Shown here one piece after another: positions 51,791-60,741 of a stretch of 64,000 nt of DNA (its first letter is position 1; each line of letters opens with the position of its first letter). Under the pieces are notes generated by a model. It did not search any database, had not been told where the DNA came from, and saw only the letters and a list, made by a program, of their open reading frames with translations. A program made the translations under genes and the position numbers. Source of the stretch: Capillimicrobium sp035565675 (GTDB lineage: Bacteria; Actinomycetota; Thermoleophilia; Solirubrobacterales; Solirubrobacteraceae); NCBI GenBank assembly GCA_035565675.1, contig DATMSA010000088.1, positions 23,138-87,137 on the forward strand, written 5' to 3'.

Positions 51791-52471
51791 ATGGCCCTCC
51801 CAAGCAACGTCACCTTCGTCACGTTCGACGTCTACGGCACCCTGATCGACTGGGAGGCCGGCGTCGCGGACGCCTTCGAGAAGGAAGCCGCCAAGGACGG
51901 CTTCACGATCGATCGCGACGAGGTCGTCGATCTGTTCCTCGAGATCTCCCGCGAGATCGAATCCGGCTCCTACGAGCTGTACGCGGAGGTGCTGCGCCGC
52001 ACCGCCGTCGAGATCGCCAAGCGCATCGGCTGGGACCTGGAGCCGTCGCGCTCGGGCTTCCTGCCCGACTCGGTGCAGCGCTGGCGCCCGTTCAAGGAGA
52101 CCAACCCGCAGCTGGCCAAGTTCAAGAAGGCCTACGACGTGGGTCTCATCTCGAACATCGACGACAAGCTGCTGGGGCAGACCCGCCGCCACATCCCGCT
52201 GGACTTCGACCTCGTGGTCACCGCCCAGCAGGTGCGCTCCTACAAGCCCGACCCGGCGCACTTCAAGGAGTGCGCGCGTCGCATCGGCGGCAAGAAGGGC
52301 TGGGTCCACGTCGCCTCATCCGTCTACCACGACGTCGAGCCGTGCGTGAAGGAGAAGATCCCGGTCGTGTGGGTCAACCGCCGCAAGGAGACGCTGGAGC
52401 CCGGCGCCAAGAAGCCGACGGCCGAGGTCAAGAACCTCGCGGAGGCGTTCAAGCTCATCAGCGGCGGCTAG
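51791..52471 (+). CDS. HAD-superfamily hydrolase, haloacid dehalogenase type II-like
   Basis: A 226-aa HAD enzyme. Motif I is VTFDVYGTLIDW (nucleophile Asp), motif II LISNIDD, motif III SYKPDP with Lys, and motif IV SSVYHDVEP. The small helical cap between motifs I and II fits the type II haloacid dehalogenases and phosphoglycolate-type phosphatases. ATG 51791 is preferred because it lies about 12 residues before motif I; ATG 51779 is possible. First gene of a three-gene operon with MBL and VOC genes. Confidence 0.85.
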   Translation: MALPSNVTFVTFDVYGTLIDWEAGVADAFEKEAAKDGFTIDRDEVVDLFLEISREIESGSYELYAEVLRRTAVEIAKRIGWDLEPSRSGFLPDSVQRWRPFKETNPQLAKFKKAYDVGLISNIDDKLLGQTRRHIPLDFDLVVTAQQVRSYKPDPAHFKECARRIGGKKGWVHVASSVYHDVEPCVKEKIPVVWVNRRKETLEPGAKKPTAEVKNLAEAFKLISGG

Positions 52472-52477
52472 CGCCCC

Positions 52478-53251
52478 GTGCGGGTCCGCGCGCTCCATCC
52501 GGACGTCCTCGTCGCCACCAGCCGCATCTGGCAGACCACCTGCACGATCGTGCGCAACGGCGACGAGGCGTTCGTCGTGGACTCGCCCGTGCTGCCCGAC
52601 GAGCTCGACGTGCTGCCCGCGGTGCTCGAGCAGGCCCGCTTCCCGTTCAGCGGCCTGCTCGCCACCCACGGCGACTGGGACCACCTGCTCGGCCGCCTGG
52701 CCTTCCCCGGCGCGGCGCTCGGCTGCGCGGAGACCACCGCCGCCCGGCTGACGGGCGCGCCCGGCGAGGCGCAGCGCGAGATGCGCGCGTTCGACGACGA
52801 GCACTACGTGGAGCGCGACCAGCCGCTGGCGCTCGGGCAGGTCGAGGCGCTGCCCGTCCCCGGCCGGCTCGAGATCGGCGGCGACGGGCGGGAGCTGGAG
52901 CTGCATCCGGCCGACGGGCACACGCCCGACGGGATGGCGATCTGGGTCCCGTGGGCGGAGGTGCTGATCGCGGGCGACTACCTGTCGCCGGTCGAGATCC
53001 CCATGCTGTCGGAGGGCGGCTCGCGCGACGCCTACCTGGCGACGCTCGCCCGCCTGGAGCCGCTCGTCGAGCAGGCCGCGTGGGTCGTGCCCGGCCACGG
53101 CGAGCCGCTGGACGGGACGCGCGCGCTGGCCGTCCTGCGCGAGGATCGCGCCTACCTGCAGGCGCTGCCGGGCGACGCGACGCTGCCGCTGGCGCGACGC
53201 ACCCCCGCGCAGCGCGCCATCCACGAGACCAACCGGGAGCGAGCGGCATGA
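52478..53251 (+). CDS. Metallo-beta-lactamase-fold hydrolase
   Basis: A 257-aa MBL-fold protein. Metal motif THGDWDH has one His replaced by Asp compared with HxHxDH. It also has GHTPDGMAIW (third His), IAGDYLS (bridging Asp) and VPGHGEPL (last His). The altered first motif suggests changed metal use. The substrate is unknown; family members hydrolyse thioesters, lactones or RNA. GTG start 6 nt after the HAD stop. Confidence 0.8.
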   Translation: MRVRALHPDVLVATSRIWQTTCTIVRNGDEAFVVDSPVLPDELDVLPAVLEQARFPFSGLLATHGDWDHLLGRLAFPGAALGCAETTAARLTGAPGEAQREMRAFDDEHYVERDQPLALGQVEALPVPGRLEIGGDGRELELHPADGHTPDGMAIWVPWAEVLIAGDYLSPVEIPMLSEGGSRDAYLATLARLEPLVEQAAWVVPGHGEPLDGTRALAVLREDRAYLQALPGDATLPLARRTPAQRAIHETNRERAA

Positions 53252-53625
53252 GACGCGGACTGCACCACGTGGCGCTGGAGACGCGCCGCGCCGACGCGCA
53301 GGCGTGCGTGGACTTCTTCGGCCTGCTGGGGTTCGAGCAGGTCGACCCGCCCCCCGGCCTGGTCGACATCGCCCTGTGGGCCGAGCGCGACGGGCTGCAG
53401 CTCCACTTCCTGTTCAACGAGGACCCGGTGATCGCGCCGACCGCGCACGTCGCGGTGATCTGCCCCGAGTACGCCGAGACGCAGGCGCGGCTGCGGGCGG
53501 CCGGGTTCGAGGTGCGCGAGCACGAGGTCCACTGGGGCTCCCCGCGCTGCTACGTGAAGGACCCCGCCGGCCACCTCGTCGAGGTCATGGAGTTCCCGCC
53601 GGGCGGCGGCCCGCCGGCGCGCTGA
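53248..53625 (+). CDS. VOC/glyoxalase-fold protein
   Basis: A 125-aa VOC domain with two beta-alpha-beta-beta-beta modules. LHHVALETRRADA begins the first and VKDPAGHLVEVMEFP ends the second. Potential metal ligands are His6/7, His in LQLHFLF, His in TAHVAVI and Glu in HLVEVME. Likely a small-molecule lyase, isomerase or binding protein. ATGA overlap with the MBL gene. Confidence 0.85.
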   Translation: MRRGLHHVALETRRADAQACVDFFGLLGFEQVDPPPGLVDIALWAERDGLQLHFLFNEDPVIAPTAHVAVICPEYAETQARLRAAGFEVREHEVHWGSPRCYVKDPAGHLVEVMEFPPGGGPPAR

Positions 53626-53694
53626 CGCGGGTCCGACATTCGTCCAACTCGGCCCGAAACGGCTGGAGCGCGCGCATCCGGCTGGTCCGGTCAC

Positions 53695-53700
53695 TACGTT
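53695..53700 (+). promoter_or_regulatory. -10 hexamer TACGTT for the collagen-like gene
   Basis: TACGTT ends 7 nt before the ATG at 53708; the same hexamer precedes sir at 63260. No Shine-Dalgarno is present. Confidence 0.5.
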
Positions 53701-53707
53701 GGCGCGC

Positions 53708-54517
53708 ATGCTTCGACCTGCCTCCGCCGTCGCCGCGTCCGCCGCGACGGCGCTGCTCCTCGCCATGGCACCGTCCGCGTTCGCGGCGACCCCCCGCCAG
53801 TCCCAACCGGTCGACGAGGGCACGACCGTCACCAAGACGCGCGTCTGCGTCGTCAAGCGCACGAAGGGCAAGCGCGCCCGCGTGGTGCGCGTGACCGAGC
53901 GCTGCCGGCGCAACGAGACGCGCATGACGTGGCGCCGCTACCAGGACCTCGTCACGCGGACCGCGGCGTCCACCAACGAGGAGATCCCCGGGCCGCAGGG
54001 CCTCACCGGCCCGCAGGGGCCGCAGGGTCCGCAGGGCGCCACCGGCCCGCAGGGTCCGGCCGGCCCGCAGGGCCAGCGCGGCGAGCGGGGCGAGACCGGC
54101 GAGCAGGGGCCGATGGGTCCCGCCGGGCCGAGCGACATCTACACGACGACCGGCAGCTCCGGTGCGCCGCCGATGGGCAGCGAGGACACGCGCGCGACGC
54201 TGAACCTCCCGGCTGGGCAATACCTCCTGCTGGGTCAGGCGCGTCTGCTGTCGTCATCCGCAGTCGGTATGCACCTCGTCACCTGCCGGATCCGCGACCG
54301 CGGGTCGTCGGTCGTCGAGCATGGCGCGACCGCCGAGGGAGTCGACCACGACAGCGACGGCGCGACGCCGCCGGTAGGTGAAGCGAACATGTTCATGGTC
54401 GCCCCGCTGGTGACCACCGGCGGCGTCGTATCGCTGCACTGCCGCGGGATCTTCGGCCTCCCGCTGGTCGACAACGTCCAGCTCACCGCGATCAAGACCG
54501 GCGCGCTCCACACCTGA
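53708..54517 (+). CDS. Secreted collagen-like (Gly-X-Y repeat) protein
   Basis: A 269-aa exported protein: signal peptide to about residue 27 (ALLLAMAPSAFAA), a basic Cys-containing stretch (TRVCVVKRTKGKR), then about fifteen uninterrupted Gly-X-Y triplets (GPQGLTGPQGPQGPQ ... GERGETGEQGPMGPAGP) that can trimerise as a collagen helix. A C-terminal beta-rich domain of about 120 residues has two cysteines (VTCRIRDRG and LHCRGIFG). Such proteins form surface filaments in bacteria. The beta domain resembles those appended to other bacterial collagen-like proteins and may be a trimerisation head. Confidence 0.85.
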   Translation: MLRPASAVAASAATALLLAMAPSAFAATPRQSQPVDEGTTVTKTRVCVVKRTKGKRARVVRVTERCRRNETRMTWRRYQDLVTRTAASTNEEIPGPQGLTGPQGPQGPQGATGPQGPAGPQGQRGERGETGEQGPMGPAGPSDIYTTTGSSGAPPMGSEDTRATLNLPAGQYLLLGQARLLSSSAVGMHLVTCRIRDRGSSVVEHGATAEGVDHDSDGATPPVGEANMFMVAPLVTTGGVVSLHCRGIFGLPLVDNVQLTAIKTGALHT

Positions 54518-54532
54518 GCGCGCCGTCCGCCG

Positions 54533-55006
54533 CTAGGGCTCCAGCCGGCGCCCGAGGAACAGGTCCCGACCGGGATCGCCCTTGGAGCGCTCGCTGAAGC
54601 CCATGCGGTGGTAGAGCGCGAGCGCCGGCGCGTTGTCCTCGTTGGTGTCGAGCTCGATGCGCCGGCAGCCGCGCGCCCGCGCGCGCTCCATCGCCGCCTC
54701 CACCAGCGCGGCGCCGCATCCGCTGCGCCGCGCGGAGGCCTCGACGAACAGGTCCTCCAGCCAGCAGTCCGGCGAGGCCGTCCACACGCTGAGGCGGTAG
54801 CGGAGCTGGCAGACCCCGGCCGGCGGCGCGTCGTCGTCGGGCGCGGCGAGCAGGTACTCGGTCTGCGGGTCCTCCATCAGCCGCTCGACGGTCGCCAGGA
54901 TCGCGTTGTCCGACGGCCAGTCCTTGCCGTAGTGGTCGCGGAACTGGACGAGGAGCCTCGCGACCGCCTCGGCCTCGTCGAGCGTGGCCAGCCAGGTGCG
55001 CGGCAC
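54533..55006 (-). CDS. GNAT-family N-acetyltransferase
   Basis: A 157-aa GNAT. The opening ATLDEAEAVARLLVQFRDHYG, strand pair WLEDLFVEASARRSGCGAALVEAAMERARARGCRRIEL (acetyl-CoA loop R-x-x-G-x-G/A reads RRSGCGAAL) and closing LDTNEDNAPALALYHRMGF are standard. GTG start 2 bp after the carboxylase stop, so it shares that transcript. The substrate is unknown. Confidence 0.88.
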   Translation of the reverse strand: MPRTWLATLDEAEAVARLLVQFRDHYGKDWPSDNAILATVERLMEDPQTEYLLAAPDDDAPPAGVCQLRYRLSVWTASPDCWLEDLFVEASARRSGCGAALVEAAMERARARGCRRIELDTNEDNAPALALYHRMGFSERSKGDPGRDLFLGRRLEP

Positions 55007-55008
55007 GG

Positions 55009-56811
55009 CTACTCGCCCGCGGCCGGCTCGGCGTCCTTGATGACGGCGAGCGTGGCGCCGCTGGTGACGGCGTCGCCGACCTTGATCGGGAGCTCGGCGA
55101 TCACGCCCGCCTTGTGGGCGGTGATCTCGTTCTCCATCTTCATCGCCTCGATGATCGCGACCAGGGCGCCCTCCTCGACCGTCTGGCCGGGCTCGACGAG
55201 GACCTTGAAGACGTTGCCCTGCATCGGCGAGGCGAGCGTGTCGCCGCCGCCGCTCCCGCCGCCCGAGCGCGAGCGGGCCGAGCGGGCGGGCTTGCGGCCG
55301 TTGGCGGCCGGCGCGGCCGCGGCGCCGCCGCCGGCGAACGGCGGCCCGATCACCTTGACGTCGAAGCGCTTGCCCGACACCTCGACCGTGTAGGACTGCT
55401 CGAGCTTCTCGGCCGCCTCCTCGTCGTCGCCGGCCGGCGCGGGGGCGTCGAAGGCGAGGGTCTTCAGCCACGCCTTGTCCTCGAGGAGGTCGCGGCACGT
55501 CTCGGCGCGCGCCCACTGCTCGGAGGCCATGATCGCCTGGTGGAACGGGATGAGGGTCTTCAGCCCCTCGATCTCGTACTCGCTCAGCGCGCGCAGCATG
55601 CGGCGCGTGGCCTGCTCGCGGTCGGCGTCCCAGACGATCAGCTTGGCGACCATCGGGTCGTACATCGGCGAGACCTCGCCGCCGGGGCCGACGCCGGAGT
55701 CGACGCGCACGCCGGGGCCCGCGGGCTCCTTGTAGGCGCCGATCCTCCCGGGCGCGGGCGCGAAGCCCTTGCTGGCGTCCTCGGCGTTGATGCGGCACTC
55801 GATCGCGTGGCCGCGCAGCACGACCTCGTCCTGGGTGACCGACAGCGGCTCGCCGGCCGCCGCGCGGATGCCCTCCTTGACGATGTCGATCCCGGTGACC
55901 ATCTCGGTCACGCAGTGCTCGACCTGCACCCGCGTGTTCATCTCCAGGAAGTAGTACTCGCCGTCCTGCCACAGGCCCTCGATCGTGCCCGCGCCGACGT
56001 AGTCGACCGCCCGCGCGGCGTCGGTGGCGATCTCGCCGATGCGCTCGCGCATCCCGGGCGCGGCGTCGACGACCGGCGCCGGCGCCTCCTCGATCAGCTT
56101 CTGATGGCGGCGCTGGATCGAGCAGTCGCGCTCGCCCAGGTGGATGACGTTGCCGTGGCGGTCGGCCAGCACCTGCACCTCGACGTGGCGCGGGTCGGGC
56201 AGGTAGCGCTCGATGTAGACGGTCGGGTCCGAGAAGAACTTCTCGCCCTCGCGGGCGGCGCCCTCGAACGCCTTCTCCAGCTCGTCCTCGGACAGCGCGA
56301 CCCGGAAGCCCTTGCCGCCACCGCCGCCGGCGGCCTTGATCGCCACCGGGTAGCCGATCTCGCCGGCGATGATCTTCCACGCGTCCTCGACCGTGGCGAC
56401 CGGCTCGGTGGTGCCCGGCACGATCGGCACGCCCGCGTCGCGCATGATCTCCCGCGCGCGGGTCTTGGAGCCCATCGCTTCGATCGCCGACGCCGGCGGG
56501 CCGATGAAGACGATCCCCGCCTCCTCGCAGGCCCGCGCGAACGGCGCGTTCTCGGCCAGGAACCCGTAGCCGGGGTGCACGGCCTGGGCGCCCGACTCGG
56601 CCACGACCTCCAGGAGCTTGTCGACGTTCAGGTAGCTCTCGGCCGCCGTCGGGCCGCCGAGCAGGTAGGCCTCGTCGGCGCGCTTGACGTGGAGCGCGTC
56701 GCGATCGATCTCCGAGTAGACCGCGACCGAGGCGATCCCCAGCTCCTCCAGCGCCCGGATGATCCGGACCGCGATCTCGCCTCGGTTGGCGACGAGCACC
56801 TTGTCGAACAT
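55009..56811 (-). CDS. Acyl-CoA carboxylase alpha subunit (biotin carboxylase plus BCCP)
   Basis: A 600-aa fusion. Biotin carboxylase (1-450): N-domain VLVANRGEIAVRIIRA, HPGYGFLAENA, ATP-grasp KAAGGGGGKGFR, catalytic EMNTRVQVEHCVTE. A linker with RSARSRSGGGSGGG precedes the biotinyl domain, whose EAMKMEN lysine carries biotin. It carboxylates acetyl- or propionyl-CoA with a separate beta subunit that is not in the window, supplying fatty-acid or methylmalonyl units. TAGCAT 7 nt before the ATG suggests a leaderless mRNA, with a palindrome further upstream. Confidence 0.95.
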   Translation of the reverse strand: MFDKVLVANRGEIAVRIIRALEELGIASVAVYSEIDRDALHVKRADEAYLLGGPTAAESYLNVDKLLEVVAESGAQAVHPGYGFLAENAPFARACEEAGIVFIGPPASAIEAMGSKTRAREIMRDAGVPIVPGTTEPVATVEDAWKIIAGEIGYPVAIKAAGGGGGKGFRVALSEDELEKAFEGAAREGEKFFSDPTVYIERYLPDPRHVEVQVLADRHGNVIHLGERDCSIQRRHQKLIEEAPAPVVDAAPGMRERIGEIATDAARAVDYVGAGTIEGLWQDGEYYFLEMNTRVQVEHCVTEMVTGIDIVKEGIRAAAGEPLSVTQDEVVLRGHAIECRINAEDASKGFAPAPGRIGAYKEPAGPGVRVDSGVGPGGEVSPMYDPMVAKLIVWDADREQATRRMLRALSEYEIEGLKTLIPFHQAIMASEQWARAETCRDLLEDKAWLKTLAFDAPAPAGDDEEAAEKLEQSYTVEVSGKRFDVKVIGPPFAGGGAAAAPAANGRKPARSARSRSGGGSGGGDTLASPMQGNVFKVLVEPGQTVEEGALVAIIEAMKMENEITAHKAGVIAELPIKVGDAVTSGATLAVIKDAEPAAGE

Positions 56812-56818
56812 GGCCGCG

Positions 56819-56824
56819 ATGCTA
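56819..56824 (-). promoter_or_regulatory. -10 hexamer TAGCAT for the carboxylase gene
   Basis: TAGCAT on the minus strand ends 7 nt before the ATG at 56811. Confidence 0.5.
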
Positions 56825-56840
56825 TCGCCGCGGGCGCGTC

Positions 56841-56858
56841 GTTGACTGGCGGGTCAAC
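56841..56858. promoter_or_regulatory. Operator-like palindrome upstream of the acyl-CoA carboxylase gene
   Basis: GTTGAC-TGGCGG-GTCAAC is a perfect 6-bp inverted repeat with a 6-bp spacer, centred about 38 bp before the likely leaderless transcription start. The shape fits a TetR- or GntR-type lipid regulator site. Confidence 0.55.
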
Positions 56859-56891
56859 ACACCGCCGCGCGGTCCGGTCGTGGCCGGGGCC

Positions 56892-58859
56892 CTAGGCGTC
56901 GGGCGGCAGCACGCCCGCGTCGCGGAGCTGCGCGACCAGCGCCTCGACGGCGGCCTCGACCTCGCCGGCGCCCAGCTCCACGTCGGGCGCCTGCGGCGGC
57001 TCGTACGGCGCGTCGACGCCGGTGAACCCGGTGATCTCGCCGGCCCGCGCCTTCGCGTACAGGCCCTTGGGGTCGCGCCGCTCGCACTCCTCCAGCGGCG
57101 TGTTCACGTAGACCTCCAGGAACGGCAGCTCGTCGTCGGCGTGCACCCGGCGGGCGAGCTCGCGGTCGGCCGCGTACGGGCTGACGAGCGACACGATCGC
57201 GATCGTGCCCGCGTCGGCCAGCAGCTTGGCGGCGTGAGCGGTGCGGCGGACGTTCTCGGCGCGGTCCTCGGGGCTGAAGCCGAGGTTGCCGTTCAGCCCG
57301 TGGCGCAGGTTGTCGCCGTCGAGGCGGTAGGCGGGGATGCCGGCCTGCACCAGGCGGTGCTCCAGCGCCCCGGCGATCGTCGACTTGCCCGACGACGGCA
57401 GGCCCGTCATCCACACGGTCGCGCCGCGGTGGCCGAGCGCCTCGAAGCGCTCCTCGCGGGTGAGCTTGGAGTGCTCCCACACGACGTTGGCCGAGCGCTC
57501 CTGGCGCGCCGCCGTCGCCGCGTCCTCGCCGACCGGCTCGTCGGGGTCGAGCAGCATGCCCGCGCCGAGCGTCTCGTTCGTCGCCTCGTCGATGAGGATG
57601 AAGCCGCCGGTCGCGCGGTTGCGGCGGTAGGCGTCGTAGGTGATCGGCGCGCTCGTGCGCAGGTGCACGCGGCCGATCTCGTTGAGGCCCAGCTCCGTGG
57701 CGGAGCTGTCGCGGTGCAGCGTGTCGACGTCGATGCGGTGCAGCAGCTCGCCGGCGACCGCGCGCACGGTCTTCGTCGTGTGCTTGAGGACGTAGCGCGT
57801 GCCCGGCACCAGCGGCTTGTCGTTCATCCAGCACACCACCGCGTCGAGGTCGCGCGACACGATCGGGTGGTTGTGCGGCCGGGCGATCATGTCGCCGCGG
57901 CTGATGTCGATGTCGTCCTCCAGGCGCAGCGTCACCGACATCGGCGGGAACGCCTCGTCGATCTCGCCCTCGAAGGTGTCGATCGCGGCGATCCGCGAGG
58001 TGGCGCCCGACGGCAGGATCACCACGTCGTCGCCGGCGCGCAGCACGCCGCCGGCGACCTGGCCGGCGTAGCCGCGGTAGTCGTGGCGCTCGCCCTGCGC
58101 GTCGCCGGGCCGCACGACCCACTGCACCGGGAAGCGCGGGTCGATCAGGTTGCGGTCCGACGCGATGTGGACGTGCTCGAGGTGGTACAGCAGCGGCGGG
58201 CCGCCGTACCACGGCATGTTCTCGCTGCGCTCGACGACGTTGTCGCCGTTGAGGGCCGAGATCGGGATGAACGTGATGTCGGTGATCTCGAGCTTGGACG
58301 CGAACGAGCCGAACTCGTCGACGATCGCGTTGAACACGGCCTCGTCGTGGTCGACGAGGTCCATCTTGTTCACGCACACCACGAGGTGGGGGATGCGCAG
58401 CAGCGAGCTGATGAACGCGTGGCGGCGCGACTGCTGCACGACGCCGTTGCGCGCGTCGATGAGGACGATCGCCAGGTCGGCGGTCGACGCGCCCGTGACC
58501 ATGTTGCGCGTGTAGAGGACGTGGCCGGGGGTGTCGGCGATGATGAACGTGCGCTTCGGCGTCGCGAAGTAGCGGTAGGCGACGTCGATCGTGATGCCCT
58601 GCTCGCGCTCGGCGCGCAGGCCGTCGGTCAGCAGCGCGAGGTCGACGACGCCGGAGTCGCCGTGGCGGCGGCGCGAGGCCTCCGCGACCTGCGCGAGCTG
58701 GTCCTCGAACAGCGCCTTGGAGTCGTAGAGCAGGCGGCCGATCAGCGTCGACTTGCCGTCGTCGACGGACCCGGCCGTGGCGAGGCGCATGAGGCCGCCG
58801 GACGCGGCGGCGGTGGTGAGGGCGTCGAGCGACCCGTTGGTGGCGGCGCCGGGGGTCAT
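56892..58859 (-). CDS. cysNC: Sulfate adenylyltransferase large subunit / APS kinase fusion (CysN-CysC)
   Basis: A 655-aa bifunctional enzyme. The CysN GTPase part has GSVDDGKSTLIGRLL, DTPGHVLYTRNM and NKMDLVD. From about residue 465 the CysC kinase has GLPSSGKSTIAG, LDGDNLRHGLN, SPEDRAENVRR and a FLEVYVNTPLEECE lid. It drives APS synthesis with GTP and phosphorylates APS to PAPS. ATG 58859 lies 2 bp after the cysD stop. Confidence 0.95.
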   Translation of the reverse strand: MTPGAATNGSLDALTTAAASGGLMRLATAGSVDDGKSTLIGRLLYDSKALFEDQLAQVAEASRRRHGDSGVVDLALLTDGLRAEREQGITIDVAYRYFATPKRTFIIADTPGHVLYTRNMVTGASTADLAIVLIDARNGVVQQSRRHAFISSLLRIPHLVVCVNKMDLVDHDEAVFNAIVDEFGSFASKLEITDITFIPISALNGDNVVERSENMPWYGGPPLLYHLEHVHIASDRNLIDPRFPVQWVVRPGDAQGERHDYRGYAGQVAGGVLRAGDDVVILPSGATSRIAAIDTFEGEIDEAFPPMSVTLRLEDDIDISRGDMIARPHNHPIVSRDLDAVVCWMNDKPLVPGTRYVLKHTTKTVRAVAGELLHRIDVDTLHRDSSATELGLNEIGRVHLRTSAPITYDAYRRNRATGGFILIDEATNETLGAGMLLDPDEPVGEDAATAARQERSANVVWEHSKLTREERFEALGHRGATVWMTGLPSSGKSTIAGALEHRLVQAGIPAYRLDGDNLRHGLNGNLGFSPEDRAENVRRTAHAAKLLADAGTIAIVSLVSPYAADRELARRVHADDELPFLEVYVNTPLEECERRDPKGLYAKARAGEITGFTGVDAPYEPPQAPDVELGAGEVEAAVEALVAQLRDAGVLPPDA

Positions 58860-58861
58860 GG

Positions 58862-59767
58862 CTAGAAGTAGCCCTCCTTCTTGCGGTCCTCCATGGCGGC
58901 CTCGGTCGCGCGGTCGTCGGCGCGGGTCTCGCCGCGCTCGGTGATGCGCGTCGCGGCGATCTCGGCGACGACCTCCTCCAGCGACGTCGCCCGCGACGGC
59001 ACGGCGCCGGTGCAGCTCATGTCGCCGACCGTGCGGTAGCGGACCCACTCGCGGAACGGCTCCTCGCCCGGCAGCAGCTCGGTGAACGGCGACGTCGCGT
59101 AGAGCATCCCGTCGCGGCGGAACACCTCGCGCTCGTGCGCGAAGTAGATCGGCGGCAGCTCGAGCTTCTCGCGGGCGATGTACTGCCACACGTCGAGCTC
59201 GGTCCAGTTGGAGATCGGGAAGACGCGGACGTTCTCGCCCTTCTTGATGCGCCCGTTGTAGAGGTTCCACAGCTCCGGGCGCTGGTTCTTGGGGTCCCAG
59301 CCGCCGAAGTCGTCGCGGAAGCTGAAGATCCGCTCCTTGGCGCGGGCGCGCTCCTCGTCGCGGCGCGCGCCGCCGAAGGCCGCGTCGAAGCCGTGCTCGG
59401 CGATCGCGTCAAGCAGCGTGACGGTCTGCAGCCGGTTGCGCGACGCCCGCGGGCCGGTCTCCTCGACGACGCGGCCCTTGTCGATCGACTCCTGCACCGA
59501 CGCGACGATCAGCCGCTCGCCCAGCTCCGCGATGCGGCGGTCGCGGAACTCGATCACCTCCGGGAAGTTGTGCCCGGTGTCGACGTGCATCAGCGGGAAC
59601 GGGAAGCGGCCGGGGCGGAACGCCTTCTCGGCCAGGCGCAGCAGGACGATCGAGTCCTTGCCGCCGCTGAACAGCAGCACGGGCCTCTCGAGCTCGGCGG
59701 CGACCTCGCGGAACACGTGGATCGCCTCGGACTCGAGCGCGTCGAGATGGGAGATGTCGTAGCTCAC
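58862..59767 (-). CDS. cysD: Sulfate adenylyltransferase small subunit
   Basis: A 301-aa PP-loop ATP pyrophosphatase: VLLFSGGKDSIVLLRLA carries the SGGKDS loop, followed by HVDTGHNFPEVIEFRD, FGGARRDEERARAKERIFS and FPISNWTELDVW. With CysN it makes APS from sulfate and ATP. GTG start overlaps the TauE stop (GTGA). Confidence 0.96.
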   Translation of the reverse strand: MSYDISHLDALESEAIHVFREVAAELERPVLLFSGGKDSIVLLRLAEKAFRPGRFPFPLMHVDTGHNFPEVIEFRDRRIAELGERLIVASVQESIDKGRVVEETGPRASRNRLQTVTLLDAIAEHGFDAAFGGARRDEERARAKERIFSFRDDFGGWDPKNQRPELWNLYNGRIKKGENVRVFPISNWTELDVWQYIAREKLELPPIYFAHEREVFRRDGMLYATSPFTELLPGEEPFREWVRYRTVGDMSCTGAVPSRATSLEEVVAEIAATRITERGETRADDRATEAAMEDRKKEGYF

Positions 59768-60726
59768 GGTGCGGGGGTCTCGCTGACGATGGGGGATCGG
59801 GGGGTCTCGGAGGCGGGGACGGGCGTCTCAGGGGCCGGAACGGCCGCCGCGGCGATGCGAGCCGTACGTGCACGGTAGATGACCCAGCTCGTCAGCCCCA
59901 GCGCGATCGGCACGCCGATCGTCACCGCCAGGCCGTAGCCGGCGCCCGCCTTCTGGAGGATGCCGAAGGCCGACGCGAACAGCACCACGCCCAGGCCGAT
60001 GCGCAGGCCGGCCGTCGGGATGTGCGCCATCAGGTTCGTGCCCAGCCACACGCCGGGCAGCGAGCCGATGAGGATGTTCGCCATCAGCCCGTAGTCGACG
60101 TTGCCGAAGAAGAGGTGCGTCAGCGCCGCGACCCACAGCAGGCCGGCGGCGTGGAAGACGTCGGTGCCGACGACCCGCTGGGGCGTCAGCTTGAAGACGA
60201 GGATCAGCGCCAGGCCGATCAGCGCGCCCGACCCGACCGAGGTGAGGCCGAGGATCGTGCCGAGGACCAGGCCGATCGTGGTGGCCGCCACCTTGTTGCG
60301 GGCGGTCATCGGCACCTCGTCGCGCTCCTGGGCGATGAGGCGCTGCAGGAACAGGGCCCGGAACAGCACCGACCCGCCGACGAGGAACAGCGCGATGCCC
60401 AGCGAGACGAGCATCGTGTTCTCGAACGCGTCGCCGTAGGTGCGCTCGATCCACTCGATCGCCAGCACGCCCAGGATCGCGCCCGGGCAGGAGCCCAGCG
60501 CCATCCAGGCCGCCAGCCCGAAGTCGACGGTCCCCTTGCGCAGGTGGCGCCAGCCGCCGAGCGTCTTGGTGACCGCCCCGTAGGCCAGGTCGGTCCCGAT
60601 CGCCACCACCGGCTTGGTCCCGAACACGAGGATCAGGAGCGGCGTCATGAGGGAGCCGCCACCGATCCCGGTCATGCCGATCAGGACTCCGACCCCGAGG
60701 CCGAAGAGGATGATGAGCGGGTCCAT
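59764..60726 (-). CDS. TauE/SafE-family membrane transporter (likely sulfate/sulfite)
   Basis: A 320-aa protein with about eight helices and the twin family motifs LGVGVLIGMTGIGGGSLMTP (N-terminal) and LGLTSVGSGALIGLALIL (second repeat). TauE proteins carry sulfur oxyanions. Between cysH and cysD, with no other sulfate transporter gene here, it is more likely to import sulfate than to export sulfite. The C-terminal Pro/Thr/Glu tail (APETPVPASETPRSP) is unusual. ATG 60726 is 15 bp after the cysH stop. Confidence 0.88.
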   Translation of the reverse strand: MDPLIILFGLGVGVLIGMTGIGGGSLMTPLLILVFGTKPVVAIGTDLAYGAVTKTLGGWRHLRKGTVDFGLAAWMALGSCPGAILGVLAIEWIERTYGDAFENTMLVSLGIALFLVGGSVLFRALFLQRLIAQERDEVPMTARNKVAATTIGLVLGTILGLTSVGSGALIGLALILVFKLTPQRVVGTDVFHAAGLLWVAALTHLFFGNVDYGLMANILIGSLPGVWLGTNLMAHIPTAGLRIGLGVVLFASAFGILQKAGAGYGLAVTIGVPIALGLTSWVIYRARTARIAAAAVPAPETPVPASETPRSPIVSETPAP

Positions 60727-60741
60727 CAGGCAACTGGAGAA

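Noticed and set aside
54001..54135. Short-period DNA repeats (GGCCCGCAGGG-like) as a CRISPR or satellite
   Set aside because: They encode the Gly-X-Y triplets of the collagen-like protein; unit length 9 bp without unique spacers.
56841..56858. TTGACC as a -35 element for the carboxylase promoter
   Set aside because: Its distance to the TAGCAT -10 is about 27 bp, too far for a sigma-70-type promoter; better read as an operator arm.
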